This document shows, piece after piece, positions 1 through 7,558 of a stretch of DNA of 27,537 nucleotides. The DNA comes from an uncultured Gammaproteobacteria bacterium (GTDB lineage: Bacteria; Pseudomonadota; Gammaproteobacteria; GCA-002705445; GCA-002716945). The notes under the pieces are model-generated. The model did no database searches and was not told the DNA's origin. It saw only the letters and a program-made list of their open reading frames with translations. The DNA lies in assembly GCA_913046125.1 (NCBI GenBank), contig CAJWRL010000002.1, positions 1 through 27,537 on the forward strand. Direction: 5' to 3'. The position numbers were made by a program, and so were the translations under genes. The stretch's first letter is position 1. Every line of letters begins with the position of its first letter.

Positions 1-420
1 TAAAGTTTCAGTATCAAAACATATCAATCTTGCATCTGTTGTACCGAAACAAACTTTATCACTCACAACACTTATCCCTGAACTGACATCATAATTTGTT
101 GCGATCTGCCATACTATATCACCACTATCAGAAGAAACTGCAGACACAAGACCATATGAATCAACTGAGTATATGAGATCATTTTTTTTATGTGTTTTTA
201 AATATCCTGTATTACCATGTATCCCGCTGTTTGTTGAGGTTGACCATACCTCTGAAGATGAAACATTGTAACTATCTTTGATGTTATCCGATTTAACAGT
301 AGAAGTGGACTTTTGAGATGTACTCTTATGAATTCCTTTATCAAGATGCCATGTCAAAAAGTTTGAACAGGAACTTAATATCATGCTAAGCAAGATAATA
401 TTAAATATATATTTTGTCAT
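1..420 (-). CDS. bamB: Outer membrane assembly lipoprotein BamB, N-terminal part (runs off window)
   Basis: The minus-strand frame stays open from an ATG at 420 to the window edge, giving 140 N-terminal residues. It opens with a lipoprotein signal peptide: Lys3, a hydrophobic core and a lipobox Leu15-Ser-Ser-Cys18. After a Ser/Thr-rich linker come beta-propeller (PQQ-like) blades: LIYSVDSYGLVSAVSSDSGD then IVWQ, and later KVCFGTTDARLICFDTET. BamB is a propeller lipoprotein of the BAM complex that inserts beta-barrel proteins into the outer membrane. The start overlaps the yfgM stop as ATGA, and yfgM-bamB adjacency is the usual gammaproteobacterial order, which supports the name. The C-terminal two thirds are not visible, so intactness cannot be judged. 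Confidence 0.85.
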   Translation of the reverse strand, partial: MTKYIFNIILLSMILSSCSNFLTWHLDKGIHKSTSQKSTSTVKSDNIKDSYNVSSSEVWSTSTNSGIHGNTGYLKTHKKNDLIYSVDSYGLVSAVSSDSGDIVWQIATNYDVSSGISVVSDKVCFGTTDARLICFDTETL

Positions 421-1010
421 TTGATAAAATTTATTTTTGCAATTATATTCTTTTTCTCGTTAGGTGTAATCGTATAGGCTAAAACCTTATTATAATATCT
501 GAGTGCTTCATCATCATTATTTTGTAAATAATGTAAATCACCTTTGAGTTCAATGTGCTGATAATTATCTGGATCGTTACCGAGTAAAGTATGAGCTTGT
601 TCATATTTCATTTCTTCTATTAGAATTTTAGCTTTTCTATACTTTGCAATATTCACAATCTCATTGTCATCTGAGTGATAGATAATATGGTCTAGAAATA
701 GATAAGATTGTTCTAGTTGATTTTCAAGATACATTATCTTTGCCGAGTATAAATTCGCCAAAGATGTGTAAATATTATCTGAATTCTCGATCATATTTAA
801 TTTTGAAAAAGATAGAATGTCACTATTACTTCCTTTTTGATAGCTTGTTACAGCTAAATCAAATTGTCTAGATAATTCAAGTTGGTCACTATTTTGACTT
901 GAAAGATATGATTTGTATCCGAATAGTAATGTTAAGCCTATAACTACTCCGAATATAAGCGACTTATAGTTTTCCTCAAACCAACTAACAACTTTTTCTT
1001 CATCACTCAT
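417..1010 (-). CDS. yfgM: YfgM-like TPR membrane protein (ancillary SecYEG translocon subunit)
   Basis: 197 residues, close to the 206 of E. coli YfgM. A short cytoplasmic N-terminus (EEKVVSWFEENYK) is followed by one membrane segment at about residues 18-34 and then a periplasmic helical TPR-like domain (repeats around 75-110 and 120-185). In E. coli YfgM associates with SecYEG and PpiD and helps deliver substrates to periplasmic chaperones. The gene lies directly after hisS with no gap and overlaps bamB by 4 bases (ATGA), the standard hisS-yfgM-bamB arrangement. Sequence identity is modest, so the name rests on topology, length and context. Confidence 0.85.
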   Translation of the reverse strand: MSDEEKVVSWFEENYKSLIFGVVIGLTLLFGYKSYLSSQNSDQLELSRQFDLAVTSYQKGSNSDILSFSKLNMIENSDNIYTSLANLYSAKIMYLENQLEQSYLFLDHIIYHSDDNEIVNIAKYRKAKILIEEMKYEQAHTLLGNDPDNYQHIELKGDLHYLQNNDDEALRYYNKVLAYTITPNEKKNIIAKINFIK

Positions 1011-2270
1011 TTAATATTCTTCTATAAATTTTGAAAAATCATCAAAGCTTATCGACATATCATCTCTATCACTTCTTAAATCTTTAATTGTTAGAATATT
1101 ATTACTTATTTCTTCACTACCTACAATTACTAAAATATCACAATTAGATTTAACCGCAGTTTTTATTTGCTTTGTTAATGATTTTTCAGCATCCATCTGT
1201 ATAAGCGTGAACTTATTATCAGTATTTCTAAGAATAGATGATATCTTTGACATATCAGATTTAGAATTTGAAATAACAGACAATCCAACAACTAAATCTG
1301 TATCCTTATAAGACATAAGGTCGACTACTCTGTCAACACCAATAGCAAAACCAACTGCGGGAACAGCTTTATTACCAATAATATTTGATAGGTTGTCATA
1401 TCTTCCGCCAGCACAAATAGCATCTTGTGTGCCAAGCTGATCAGTTTTCCATTCAAAAACTAAATCATTGTAATAATCAAGCCCGCGTACTAATTTGTCA
1501 TTAATTGTATAATCAATTTTCAAATCATTTAAAATCTGAACCATATCATCAAACCTCTTGAGTGATTCTTTATTAATATAATTTGAGATATTTGGAGCCC
1601 CATTTATTATCTCGGTGAGTCGTTGATCCTTACTATCTAATATCCTAAGGGGATTATTTTTTATAGTGTTTATTTGCTGATCACTAAAAGATTCATGATA
1701 ATTATTAAAATACGATTGAAGGTCCTGAGAATATTTGTTTCTGTCCTCTGCTAGACCTAGAGAATTGATATTAAGTTTAAGATTATCAAGTTTAATTACA
1801 TCAAAAAATATTTTAGACATAAGTAATAAATCGATATCTTCATGAATTGATTCATTGCCCATAAACTCAACTCCAAATTGAGTAAATTGTCTGTACCTGC
1901 CCTTTTGAGGACGTTCATGCCTAAACATTTGTGTGATGTAGTAAAATCTATTTTTTTTTATTCCACGATCATAAATTAAGTTATTTTCAAAAGCTAAACG
2001 CATAGCAGATGCTGTTCCCTCTGGAATCATGCATACAGTTTCATCATTCTTATCCTTAAATGAGTACATTTCTTTTGTTACAATATCAGAGGACTCCCCA
2101 ATAGATCTTTTAAATAAGTTAAGTGACTCTAAGGCTGGGATTCTAATTTGCTTCGTATTGAACAAAGGACATATATTATGAATTTTTTCTTCGAGAAATA
2201 AAAACTTCTGGCTTTCATCAGGCAGTATATCTCTGAAGCCTCTGATTTTTTTTGAGATCAAGTCAACCAT
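1011..2270 (-). CDS. hisS: Histidyl-tRNA synthetase
   Basis: 419 residues, the normal class II HisRS length. It attaches histidine to tRNA-His. Visible motifs are class II motif 2 (QMFRHERPQKGRYRQF, 114-129), the PEGTA block (83-87), the histidine-A signature LVRGLDYY (262-269), the Gly-rich CAGGRYDNL (288-296) and a C-terminal anticodon-binding domain (about 325-419). The arginine that normally precedes PEGT is isoleucine here (Ile82), a small oddity. The stop is immediately adjacent to the yfgM start and the start overlaps the ndk stop by one base (TAATG). ispG, rodZ and pilF, usual upstream neighbours in relatives, are not between ndk and hisS. Confidence 0.97.
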   Translation of the reverse strand: MVDLISKKIRGFRDILPDESQKFLFLEEKIHNICPLFNTKQIRIPALESLNLFKRSIGESSDIVTKEMYSFKDKNDETVCMIPEGTASAMRLAFENNLIYDRGIKKNRFYYITQMFRHERPQKGRYRQFTQFGVEFMGNESIHEDIDLLLMSKIFFDVIKLDNLKLNINSLGLAEDRNKYSQDLQSYFNNYHESFSDQQINTIKNNPLRILDSKDQRLTEIINGAPNISNYINKESLKRFDDMVQILNDLKIDYTINDKLVRGLDYYNDLVFEWKTDQLGTQDAICAGGRYDNLSNIIGNKAVPAVGFAIGVDRVVDLMSYKDTDLVVGLSVISNSKSDMSKISSILRNTDNKFTLIQMDAEKSLTKQIKTAVKSNCDILVIVGSEEISNNILTIKDLRSDRDDMSISFDDFSKFIEEY

Positions 2271-2671
2271 TAGTGATTAAAAATAATTGCTATTTCTCTT
2301 TCGGCATTAGCATCAGAGTCAGATCCATGAACCGAATTGAATGATTTGTCTATTGCATAAAGTTTTCTAATAGTACCCTCTTTTGCAAGCTCTGGATCTG
2401 TTGAGCCAATTAGATCTCGAAACAGTCTTACTGCATTATCTTTTTCTAATATCAATGCAATAATATTACCTGAAGTCATATAGGTGACAAGTTTATCATA
2501 AAAAGGTTTTTCTTTATGAGCTTCGTAGAATCTTTCAGCTATTGATTGTGACATTTTCATAAATTTCATATTTCTGACAATAAATCCGTTCTGTTCAATT
2601 AGTGTAATTATTTCACCTATAATATTTCTATCAACTGCGTCAGGTTTGATGAGTGCTAGAGTCCTATTCAT
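2270..2671 (-). CDS. ndk: Nucleoside diphosphate kinase
   Basis: 133 residues from the chosen start. The enzyme transfers the gamma phosphate of ATP to NDPs through a phospho-histidine. The active-site block NSVHGSD contains the catalytic His115, and the N-terminal MNRTLALIKPDAV matches the family start. The open frame extends five codons further upstream (to 2686), but the start at 2671 is preferred because GAGGAG lies 7 bases before it and homologues begin here; the longer form would also overlap iscX. ndk after the isc operon is a common gammaproteobacterial arrangement. Confidence 0.96.
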   Translation of the reverse strand: MNRTLALIKPDAVDRNIIGEIITLIEQNGFIVRNMKFMKMSQSIAERFYEAHKEKPFYDKLVTYMTSGNIIALILEKDNAVRLFRDLIGSTDPELAKEGTIRKLYAIDKSFNSVHGSDSDANAEREIAIIFNH

Positions 2672-2672
2672 A

Positions 2673-2870
2673 TCAAAGCTCCTCAATCCAATTCATCTGT
2701 ATTGCTTCTAATATTTTTTCATTTGAATTCTCAGGGATATCATCAAAGTTTTCAAGGTCACATACCCATTGGTGAAGATCAGTAAAGCGAATGTACTTTG
2801 GGTCGACATCTGGATGTTTCTCCAGAAGCTCAATAGCAATATCTAAACTATCAGTCCATTTTAATTTCAC
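2673..2870 (-). CDS. iscX: IscX (YfhJ) Fe-S assembly regulator
   Basis: 65 residues; E. coli IscX has 66. The start MKLKWTDSLDIAIELLEKHP, the central IRFTDLHQWVCDLE with DFDDIP, and the tail NEKILEAIQMNW match the family closely. IscX is a small acidic protein that binds IscS and iron and modulates cysteine desulfurase activity. It overlaps fdx by one base and is the last true isc gene. In E. coli it competes with frataxin for the same IscS surface, so its retention shows that IscS tuning is kept even though iscU is missing here. Confidence 0.96.
   Translation of the reverse strand: MKLKWTDSLDIAIELLEKHPDVDPKYIRFTDLHQWVCDLENFDDIPENSNEKILEAIQMNWIEEL
2679..2684 (-). promoter_or_regulatory. Ribosome binding site of ndk (GAGGAG)
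   Basis: GAGGAG on the minus strand, 7 bases upstream of the ATG at 2671 and inside the last codons of iscX. It decides the ndk start in favour of 2671 over the in-frame ATG at 2686. Confidence 0.8.
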
Positions 2871-3208
2871 TAGTGATTCTCCGAGGCATGATTAATAGTA
2901 TATTTAGGAATTTCAACTACAAGGTCATGGTCTGAAATTTTAGCCTGACAACTGAGTCTTGACTCTGGTTTTAATCCCCATGCTTTATCTAAGTAGTCAT
3001 CTTCGTCATCAGTTGGCGGATCAAGTGAGTCATATCCTGCATTAATATAAATGTGACAAGTTGTACATGCACATGACATTTCGCATGCATGCTCAATTTT
3101 TATATTGTTATCCAGAGCTACTTTACAAATCGTATCACCTTCATTGGCATCTACCGTAACCCCATCAGGGCATAGATCAGGATTAGGTAAAAAGGTTACT
3201 TTTGGCAT
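2870..3208 (-). CDS. fdx: ISC-type [2Fe-2S] ferredoxin
   Basis: 112 residues, versus 111 in E. coli Fdx. The four cluster ligands are in the expected spacing: Cys42, Cys48, Cys51 and Cys87, with the additional conserved Cys46. The C-terminal LVVEIPKYTINHASE, including the HscB/IscS-interacting tail, is intact. The protein supplies electrons for Fe-S cluster assembly. It follows hscA with two spacer bases and overlaps iscX by one base. No strong Shine-Dalgarno sequence precedes the ATG, so translational coupling to hscA is likely. Confidence 0.97.
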   Translation of the reverse strand: MPKVTFLPNPDLCPDGVTVDANEGDTICKVALDNNIKIEHACEMSCACTTCHIYINAGYDSLDPPTDDEDDYLDKAWGLKPESRLSCQAKISDHDLVVEIPKYTINHASENH

Positions 3209-3210
3209 GG

Positions 3211-5016
3211 CTAGATTATATCATTAATATCCTTGCCTGCAATTAATGACTTGATGCTATTATTCATTCTTCTCTCAACATAAAATTCACAAGTATTTTC
3301 TAATTTGCTAATAGCATCTTTAATTTCATTTACATCATTATTAATAACAGCTTTTTTTAGGTATGATATAGAGTCATTTATTTTAGTCAGCTCATCAGTA
3401 TTTAATAAATCCTTTCCGTCAGTTTTAATTGCTTCTTCGATAGCATATATAGCTCTCTCTGCTTCAACTATGTTCTCTTTCAATAATCGATAATTTTTAT
3501 CCTCTTCAGCTAGTGCATTTGATGAACTTAGCATTTCTTGAATTTTATCAGGAGACAAACCATGTGATGGTTTAATCTGTATCAAAGTCTCTTTATTGAC
3601 AGTTTGCTCTCGAGCACTCACTGTAAGCAATCCATCTGCATCAACTTGAAACTTAACAATGATTCTTGCAGCACCTGCTACTAATGGTGGTATATCAAGT
3701 AAGGTAAACTCTCCTAGAGAGATGCACGCTGATACGTCTTCTCGTTCACCCTGAACTACATTTATCATCATTTTTGTTTGACCATCTTTAAAAGTTGTAA
3801 ATGTTTTTTCTGATGATGTTGGTATTGGTGTATTTCGTGATATAACTTTCTCTGAGAGACCGCCGTATGTTTCAATTCCTAATGATAATGGTAAAACGTC
3901 AAGAAGTAACAAGTCATCTTTTGAATTTCCTGAGAGAATTTCAGCTTGAATAGCAGCTCCTGAAGCAACGACAGTGTCAGGATTTAGGTGATCAAGAATT
4001 GATATAGTGTATTTTTCTTTTATTTTATCCTTTATAATTTTCAACCTCGAGGAACCGCCCACAAGAATTATATTTTGTATATCCTCTCTTAATAGAGATG
4101 AGTCGGTAATTGCTGCATCAAAAATGTCAATTGTTCTATCAATCAATGATGAAATTATTTTATTAAAATCCTCAAGTGTGATTGAGATATCATACATATC
4201 ATTGATGGCAACATCATTTTCATATAATTGATGTTTAATATCTTTGGATATACTCAAAAGCTCCCCTACCGATAAGTTTTCAGTTTTTTTGAATTTTTTT
4301 ACTAAATGCTTTGATATTAAACTGTCGATATCATCACCACCTAAGTGTGTGTCTCCTTTTGTAGATAGGACCTTATAAACTCCTTTTTTAATAGAGAGAA
4401 CAGATACATCAAATGTACCTCCGCCAAAATCATATACAACAAAATTACCTTCTTTTGTATCGTCAATCCCATATGCAATGGCTGCGGCAGTTGGTTCACT
4501 GATAAGTCTTAACACTTTTATATTTGCAATTTCGGCAGCAAGTTTCGTTGCTTGTCTTTGTACGTCATTAAAGTACGCTGGTACAGTTATAACTGCAGAT
4601 TCAACTGATAAATTTTTATGTTTCTTAGCAATGTCACATAAATGAGACAATATTATTGAGGAAATCTCTGGTGCAGATTTCTTTTGATCATTAATTATTA
4701 CGTAGGGCAGATCTTTAGTGAGATCTAAATTTAGATTATCAATATTGAGTGATGATACTTCTTGTGAAGATAAACCCATCAATCTTTTTATTGATTTAAC
4801 TGATTGAGATTCCTTGGTGTCCCCTACAAGTATCTTTTTTTTAGATTCATACACTACCGATGGAATTAACTCAGATTTATCATTTTTAAAGAAAGTTACT
4901 TTCTTATTTATACTTTCTGCGATTAATGAGTTACTTGTTCCTAAATCTATGCCAACAGAAAATTGTTTTTTTATACTTGGTGAGGAATCAGGGTCAGATA
5001 TTTGAATTAAAGCCAT
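3211..5016 (-). CDS. hscA: Fe-S assembly Hsp70 chaperone HscA
   Basis: 601 residues (E. coli 616). It begins MALIQISDP like E. coli HscA, and has the Hsp70 ATPase signatures GIDLGTSNSLIAE (22-34), VYDFGGGTFDVSVL (about 193-206) and ILVGGSSRL (about 317-325), followed by a substrate-binding domain with TTFKDGQTKM and an alpha-helical lid. HscA with HscB binds the LPPVK-type motif of IscU and drives cluster transfer. The dedicated client IscU is not encoded in this operon, so HscA must act on an IscU encoded elsewhere or on another client. It lies two bases after hscB. Confidence 0.97.
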   Translation of the reverse strand: MALIQISDPDSSPSIKKQFSVGIDLGTSNSLIAESINKKVTFFKNDKSELIPSVVYESKKKILVGDTKESQSVKSIKRLMGLSSQEVSSLNIDNLNLDLTKDLPYVIINDQKKSAPEISSIILSHLCDIAKKHKNLSVESAVITVPAYFNDVQRQATKLAAEIANIKVLRLISEPTAAAIAYGIDDTKEGNFVVYDFGGGTFDVSVLSIKKGVYKVLSTKGDTHLGGDDIDSLISKHLVKKFKKTENLSVGELLSISKDIKHQLYENDVAINDMYDISITLEDFNKIISSLIDRTIDIFDAAITDSSLLREDIQNIILVGGSSRLKIIKDKIKEKYTISILDHLNPDTVVASGAAIQAEILSGNSKDDLLLLDVLPLSLGIETYGGLSEKVISRNTPIPTSSEKTFTTFKDGQTKMMINVVQGEREDVSACISLGEFTLLDIPPLVAGAARIIVKFQVDADGLLTVSAREQTVNKETLIQIKPSHGLSPDKIQEMLSSSNALAEEDKNYRLLKENIVEAERAIYAIEEAIKTDGKDLLNTDELTKINDSISYLKKAVINNDVNEIKDAISKLENTCEFYVERRMNNSIKSLIAGKDINDII

Positions 5017-5018
5017 AC

Positions 5019-5510
5019 TTAGATACTCAGCTGGCGTATATTTTTTTTGTAAAACTTTATCATAGAATTATTTTCATAAAGTATATCAAAGTCTCGATTA
5101 TTTAAATTATTTTGCATCTCTAAGATAATTGTTTTAATTTCAATCGATATTTCATTTTGTATACCCTTATATTGACTAGGATTAGCATTTTCAATTTTTT
5201 CAGAGAGCATCATCTGATCAGTTAGAAAGTTAGTATTTTTGAATGTTGTGTGTTCTTCTTTTGAGTAATTATTTATTTGTAATATATAATCAACTCTCTC
5301 AACAAGATCACTCAATGTGTTATATGCATCATTTATATATGTAGATATTCTTGTTGCCATACTTTTTTCTAGATTACTAGCATTTACAAATTTATCTGGA
5401 TGGAATTCAGACTGCAATGTTAGATATTTTTTATTTAGATGTTCTATATCAATAGTTATCTGTGCTTCGATACCAAATATCTCAAAATAATTAAGATTTA
5501 AGAGCGACAT
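5019..5510 (-). CDS. hscB: J-domain co-chaperone HscB
   Basis: 163 residues (E. coli 171). An N-terminal J domain carries the HPD tripeptide within SEFHPDKFVNAS (about 36-47), which stimulates HscA ATPase. The C-terminal helical domain retains the FLTDQMMLSEKIENA block (about 94-108), corresponding to the E. coli region that contacts IscU. Retention of this surface argues that an IscU-like scaffold still exists somewhere in the genome. It overlaps iscA by one base at the start and is 2 bases from hscA. Confidence 0.96.
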   Translation of the reverse strand: MSLLNLNYFEIFGIEAQITIDIEHLNKKYLTLQSEFHPDKFVNASNLEKSMATRISTYINDAYNTLSDLVERVDYILQINNYSKEEHTTFKNTNFLTDQMMLSEKIENANPSQYKGIQNEISIEIKTIILEMQNNLNNRDFDILYENNSMIKFYKKNIRQLSI

Positions 5511-5830
5511 TAGACGTTGAAGCTTTCACCACAACCACAAGTATCTTTTACATTAGGATTATTAAATTTAAATCCCTCATTAATACCCTCTTTAGCAAAA
5601 TCAACCTCTGTTCCCTTTAGATATACATAACTTTTAGGATTGATGATTAGTGTAATTCCTTTGTCTAAGAAGACATTATCATCGTCATTGTGCTCGTCTG
5701 CAAATTCTATAACATATGCTAAACCTGAACATCCAGTAGTTTTGACACCGAGCCTTATGCCAACTCCCTTCCCTCTTTGTTGTAGTTGAGATTTAATGTG
5801 TTCGGCTGCTTTTTCAGTTACGCTAATCAT
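5510..5830 (-). CDS. iscA: IscA A-type Fe-S carrier protein
   Basis: 106 residues from the chosen start. The three cluster-binding cysteines are present: Cys34 in TTGCSGLAYV, and Cys98 and Cys100 in the terminal DTCGCGESFNV. IscA binds iron or Fe-S clusters and passes them to apo-proteins. The frame is open for seven more codons (to 5851), but homologues start at MISVTEKAAEH and the longer form would overlap the iscS end by 16 bases; neither start has a good Shine-Dalgarno sequence. It follows iscS by 5 bases, the place where iscU would normally lie. Confidence 0.95.
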   Translation of the reverse strand: MISVTEKAAEHIKSQLQQRGKGVGIRLGVKTTGCSGLAYVIEFADEHNDDDNVFLDKGITLIINPKSYVYLKGTEVDFAKEGINEGFKFNNPNVKDTCGCGESFNV

Positions 5831-5835
5831 CAGGG

Positions 5836-7083
5836 TTAGTGAGTATTCCATTTAATTGATTTGATGTCTATTCCATCTTTATACATATCCCATAGCGGCG
5901 ATAAGTTACGAAGCTTTTCAACAGATTTCTTGAGTAGATCAACTGCATAATCGACTTCATCTTCAGTGGTGTATTTCCCAATAGTAATTCGGATAGAACT
6001 GTGTGCTAACTCGTCATCTCTTCCAAGTGCTCTGAGTACATAACTGGGCTCTAAGCTAGCAGATGTGCATGCTGAGCCTGATGATACCGCAATATCTTTG
6101 ATCGCCATAATCAAACTCTCGCCTTCAACATAGTTGAAACTAATATTCAGATTACCTGGAATTCTATTTTCAAGATCACCATTGAGATATATTTCTTCGA
6201 CATCTTTAAGTTGATTCCAGAACTTATCTCTCAATTTTTTTATTCTTTTATTATCATCTTCCATCTCTTCTCTCGCGATCTTAAAAGCCTCTCCCATACC
6301 AACTATTTGGTGTGTTGGTAATGTGCCAGATCGAAAACCTCTTTCATGTCCACCGCCATGCATTTGTGACTCTAACCTAACTCTCGGCTTTCTTCTAACA
6401 TAGAGTGCACCAATCCCTTTTGGACCATATACTTTATGTGCAGAAAGCGATAACAAATCTACATTGAACTTATCAACATCGATTTCAACCTTTCCTGGAC
6501 TTTGTGCAGCATCAACATGAAATAAAATCTTTCTCTCTCTTAGGAGAGCTCCAATTCTTTCAAGATCTTGAATTACACCTATTTCATTGTTTACATGCAT
6601 AATCGATACTAATAAAGTTTGTTCTGTAATTGCAGATTTTAGTTTTTCCAAATCCAAAAGACCGTTAGGTTCCGGATCAAGATATGTTACTGAGTATCCC
6701 TCTGATTCTAGTTGCCTCATCGTATCAAGAACAGCTTTATGCTCTGTTGATAACGTAATAAGGTGATTGCCCTTTGACTTGTAAAAATGTGCCGCTCCTT
6801 TTATCGCTAGATTATTAGATTCAGTTGCTCCACTTGTCCAGACAATCTCTTTTGTATCACTTTTAATTAAATCAGCTACATTTTTTCTAGCATCTTTTAT
6901 TAGTTGATCACTATCCCAACCAAAAGAGTGTGATCTTGATGCAGGGTTTCCAAACGCGCCATCTAGCGTTAAACATTCAGACATTTTGGTCGCAACTCTT
7001 TTATCGACAGGCGTAGTAGAAGAGTAGTCCAAATAAATTGGAATACTCAATGAGTTGTTACTTTTTTTTAAATTAGTTGACAT
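5836..7083 (-). CDS. iscS: Cysteine desulfurase IscS
   Basis: 415 residues from the chosen start, 11 more than E. coli at the N-terminus. It is the PLP enzyme that removes sulfur from cysteine for Fe-S clusters and tRNA thiolation. The PLP lysine is Lys217 (SLSAHKVYGPKG), the catalytic loop cysteine is Cys339 (SSGSACTSASLEPSYVLRAL), and His115 stacks on PLP. The C-terminus ends IKSIKWNTH like E. coli IscS, so it is complete and not fused to IscU. A GGGAGGA 8 bases upstream supports the ATG at 7083 over the in-frame ATG at 7104. It overlaps iscR by 11 bases. Confidence 0.97.
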   Translation of the reverse strand: MSTNLKKSNNSLSIPIYLDYSSTTPVDKRVATKMSECLTLDGAFGNPASRSHSFGWDSDQLIKDARKNVADLIKSDTKEIVWTSGATESNNLAIKGAAHFYKSKGNHLITLSTEHKAVLDTMRQLESEGYSVTYLDPEPNGLLDLEKLKSAITEQTLLVSIMHVNNEIGVIQDLERIGALLRERKILFHVDAAQSPGKVEIDVDKFNVDLLSLSAHKVYGPKGIGALYVRRKPRVRLESQMHGGGHERGFRSGTLPTHQIVGMGEAFKIAREEMEDDNKRIKKLRDKFWNQLKDVEEIYLNGDLENRIPGNLNISFNYVEGESLIMAIKDIAVSSGSACTSASLEPSYVLRALGRDDELAHSSIRITIGKYTTEDEVDYAVDLLKKSVEKLRNLSPLWDMYKDGIDIKSIKWNTH

Positions 7084-7519
7084 TGGCACTATCCTCCCTT
7101 GCATCCTGCAAATTGTGCACCATATTATTTGTTACTACATCTCCAATTGTAATGTTTTTCATGTAATCAGAAATAATCGTATTGAGTCCTGTCCACACAT
7201 GGTGAGTGGAGCATGGTTTATCTTTCTGACAATTTAGGCTACCGCCACATAAAGTTTGATCTATATTCTCCTCTACAGCGGTTATAATCTCATAAAGCGA
7301 AATTTCATTAGCCTCTTTATTCAACATATATCCACCGCCGGGTCCTCGTTGACTTCTAACAACACCATAATTTTTAAGCTTACAAAAAAGCTGCTCTAAA
7401 TAAGACAGAGATATAGATTGTCTCTCAGACACGTCTTTTAATGAAACAGCAGTGTCTGAATTATTTGCTAAGTCTATAACAGCAGTAATGGCATATCTCG
7501 ATTTAGTGCTTAATTTCAT
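7073..7519 (-). CDS. iscR: Iron-sulfur cluster regulator IscR
   Basis: 148 residues, Rrf2 family. An N-terminal winged helix-turn-helix (MKLSTKSRYAITAVIDLA to RGPGGGYML) is followed by the [2Fe-2S] ligand set Cys91, Cys97, Cys103 and His106, with exactly the C-x5-C-x5-C-x2-H spacing of E. coli IscR. The glutamate important for discriminating type 1 and type 2 sites is present (Glu42). IscR bearing a cluster represses its own operon when Fe-S supply is adequate. A matching type 1 operator lies immediately upstream. iscR is the first gene of the isc operon; trmJ lies 38 bases upstream in the same direction. Confidence 0.97.
   Translation of the reverse strand: MKLSTKSRYAITAVIDLANNSDTAVSLKDVSERQSISLSYLEQLFCKLKNYGVVRSQRGPGGGYMLNKEANEISLYEIITAVEENIDQTLCGGSLNCQKDKPCSTHHVWTGLNTIISDYMKNITIGDVVTNNMVHNLQDAREDSANVN
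7092..7098 (-). promoter_or_regulatory. Ribosome binding site of iscS (GGGAGGA)
   Basis: GGGAGGA on the minus strand, 8 bases upstream of the ATG at 7083, lying inside the 3' end of iscR. It separates the real IscS start from the upstream in-frame ATG at 7104, which it would otherwise sit within. Confidence 0.8.
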
Positions 7520-7525
7520 GCTGAA

Positions 7526-7554
7526 ATTATTATATACCTGACTGATACAGTCAA
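7526..7554 (-). promoter_or_regulatory. Predicted iscR promoter
   Basis: Minus-strand -35 TTGACT at 7549-7554 and -10 AATAAT at 7526-7531 with a 17-base spacer; an alternative -10 TATAAT at 7529-7534 would give a 14-base spacer. Either choice puts the transcription start within about 0-3 bases of the iscR ATG at 7519, so the mRNA may be leaderless. The -35 lies inside the IscR operator, as expected for autorepression. Confidence 0.65.
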
Positions 7555-7558
7555 CTAT
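7534..7558 (-). promoter_or_regulatory. Type 1 IscR operator (autoregulatory box)
   Basis: A 25-base imperfect palindrome with halves ATAGTTGACT and AGTCAGGTAT around a GTATC centre. It matches the published E. coli type 1 IscR consensus (ATASYYGACT-RWWWY-AGTCRRSTAT) at every position by my reading. It covers the -35 element of the iscR promoter and begins at the last base of the trmJ stop codon. Inference: [2Fe-2S]-IscR represses the isc operon here. Confidence 0.85.

Noticed and set aside
3305..5005. Plus-strand open frames antisense to hscA
   Set aside because: They are shadows of hscA: no start signals, hydrophobic composition caused by antisense codon bias, and no recognisable domains.
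5828..5851. A frameshifted or fused remnant of iscU at the iscS-iscA junction
   Set aside because: IscS has its full normal C-terminus and only 5 bases separate it from IscA; no residual IscU motif is present in any frame.
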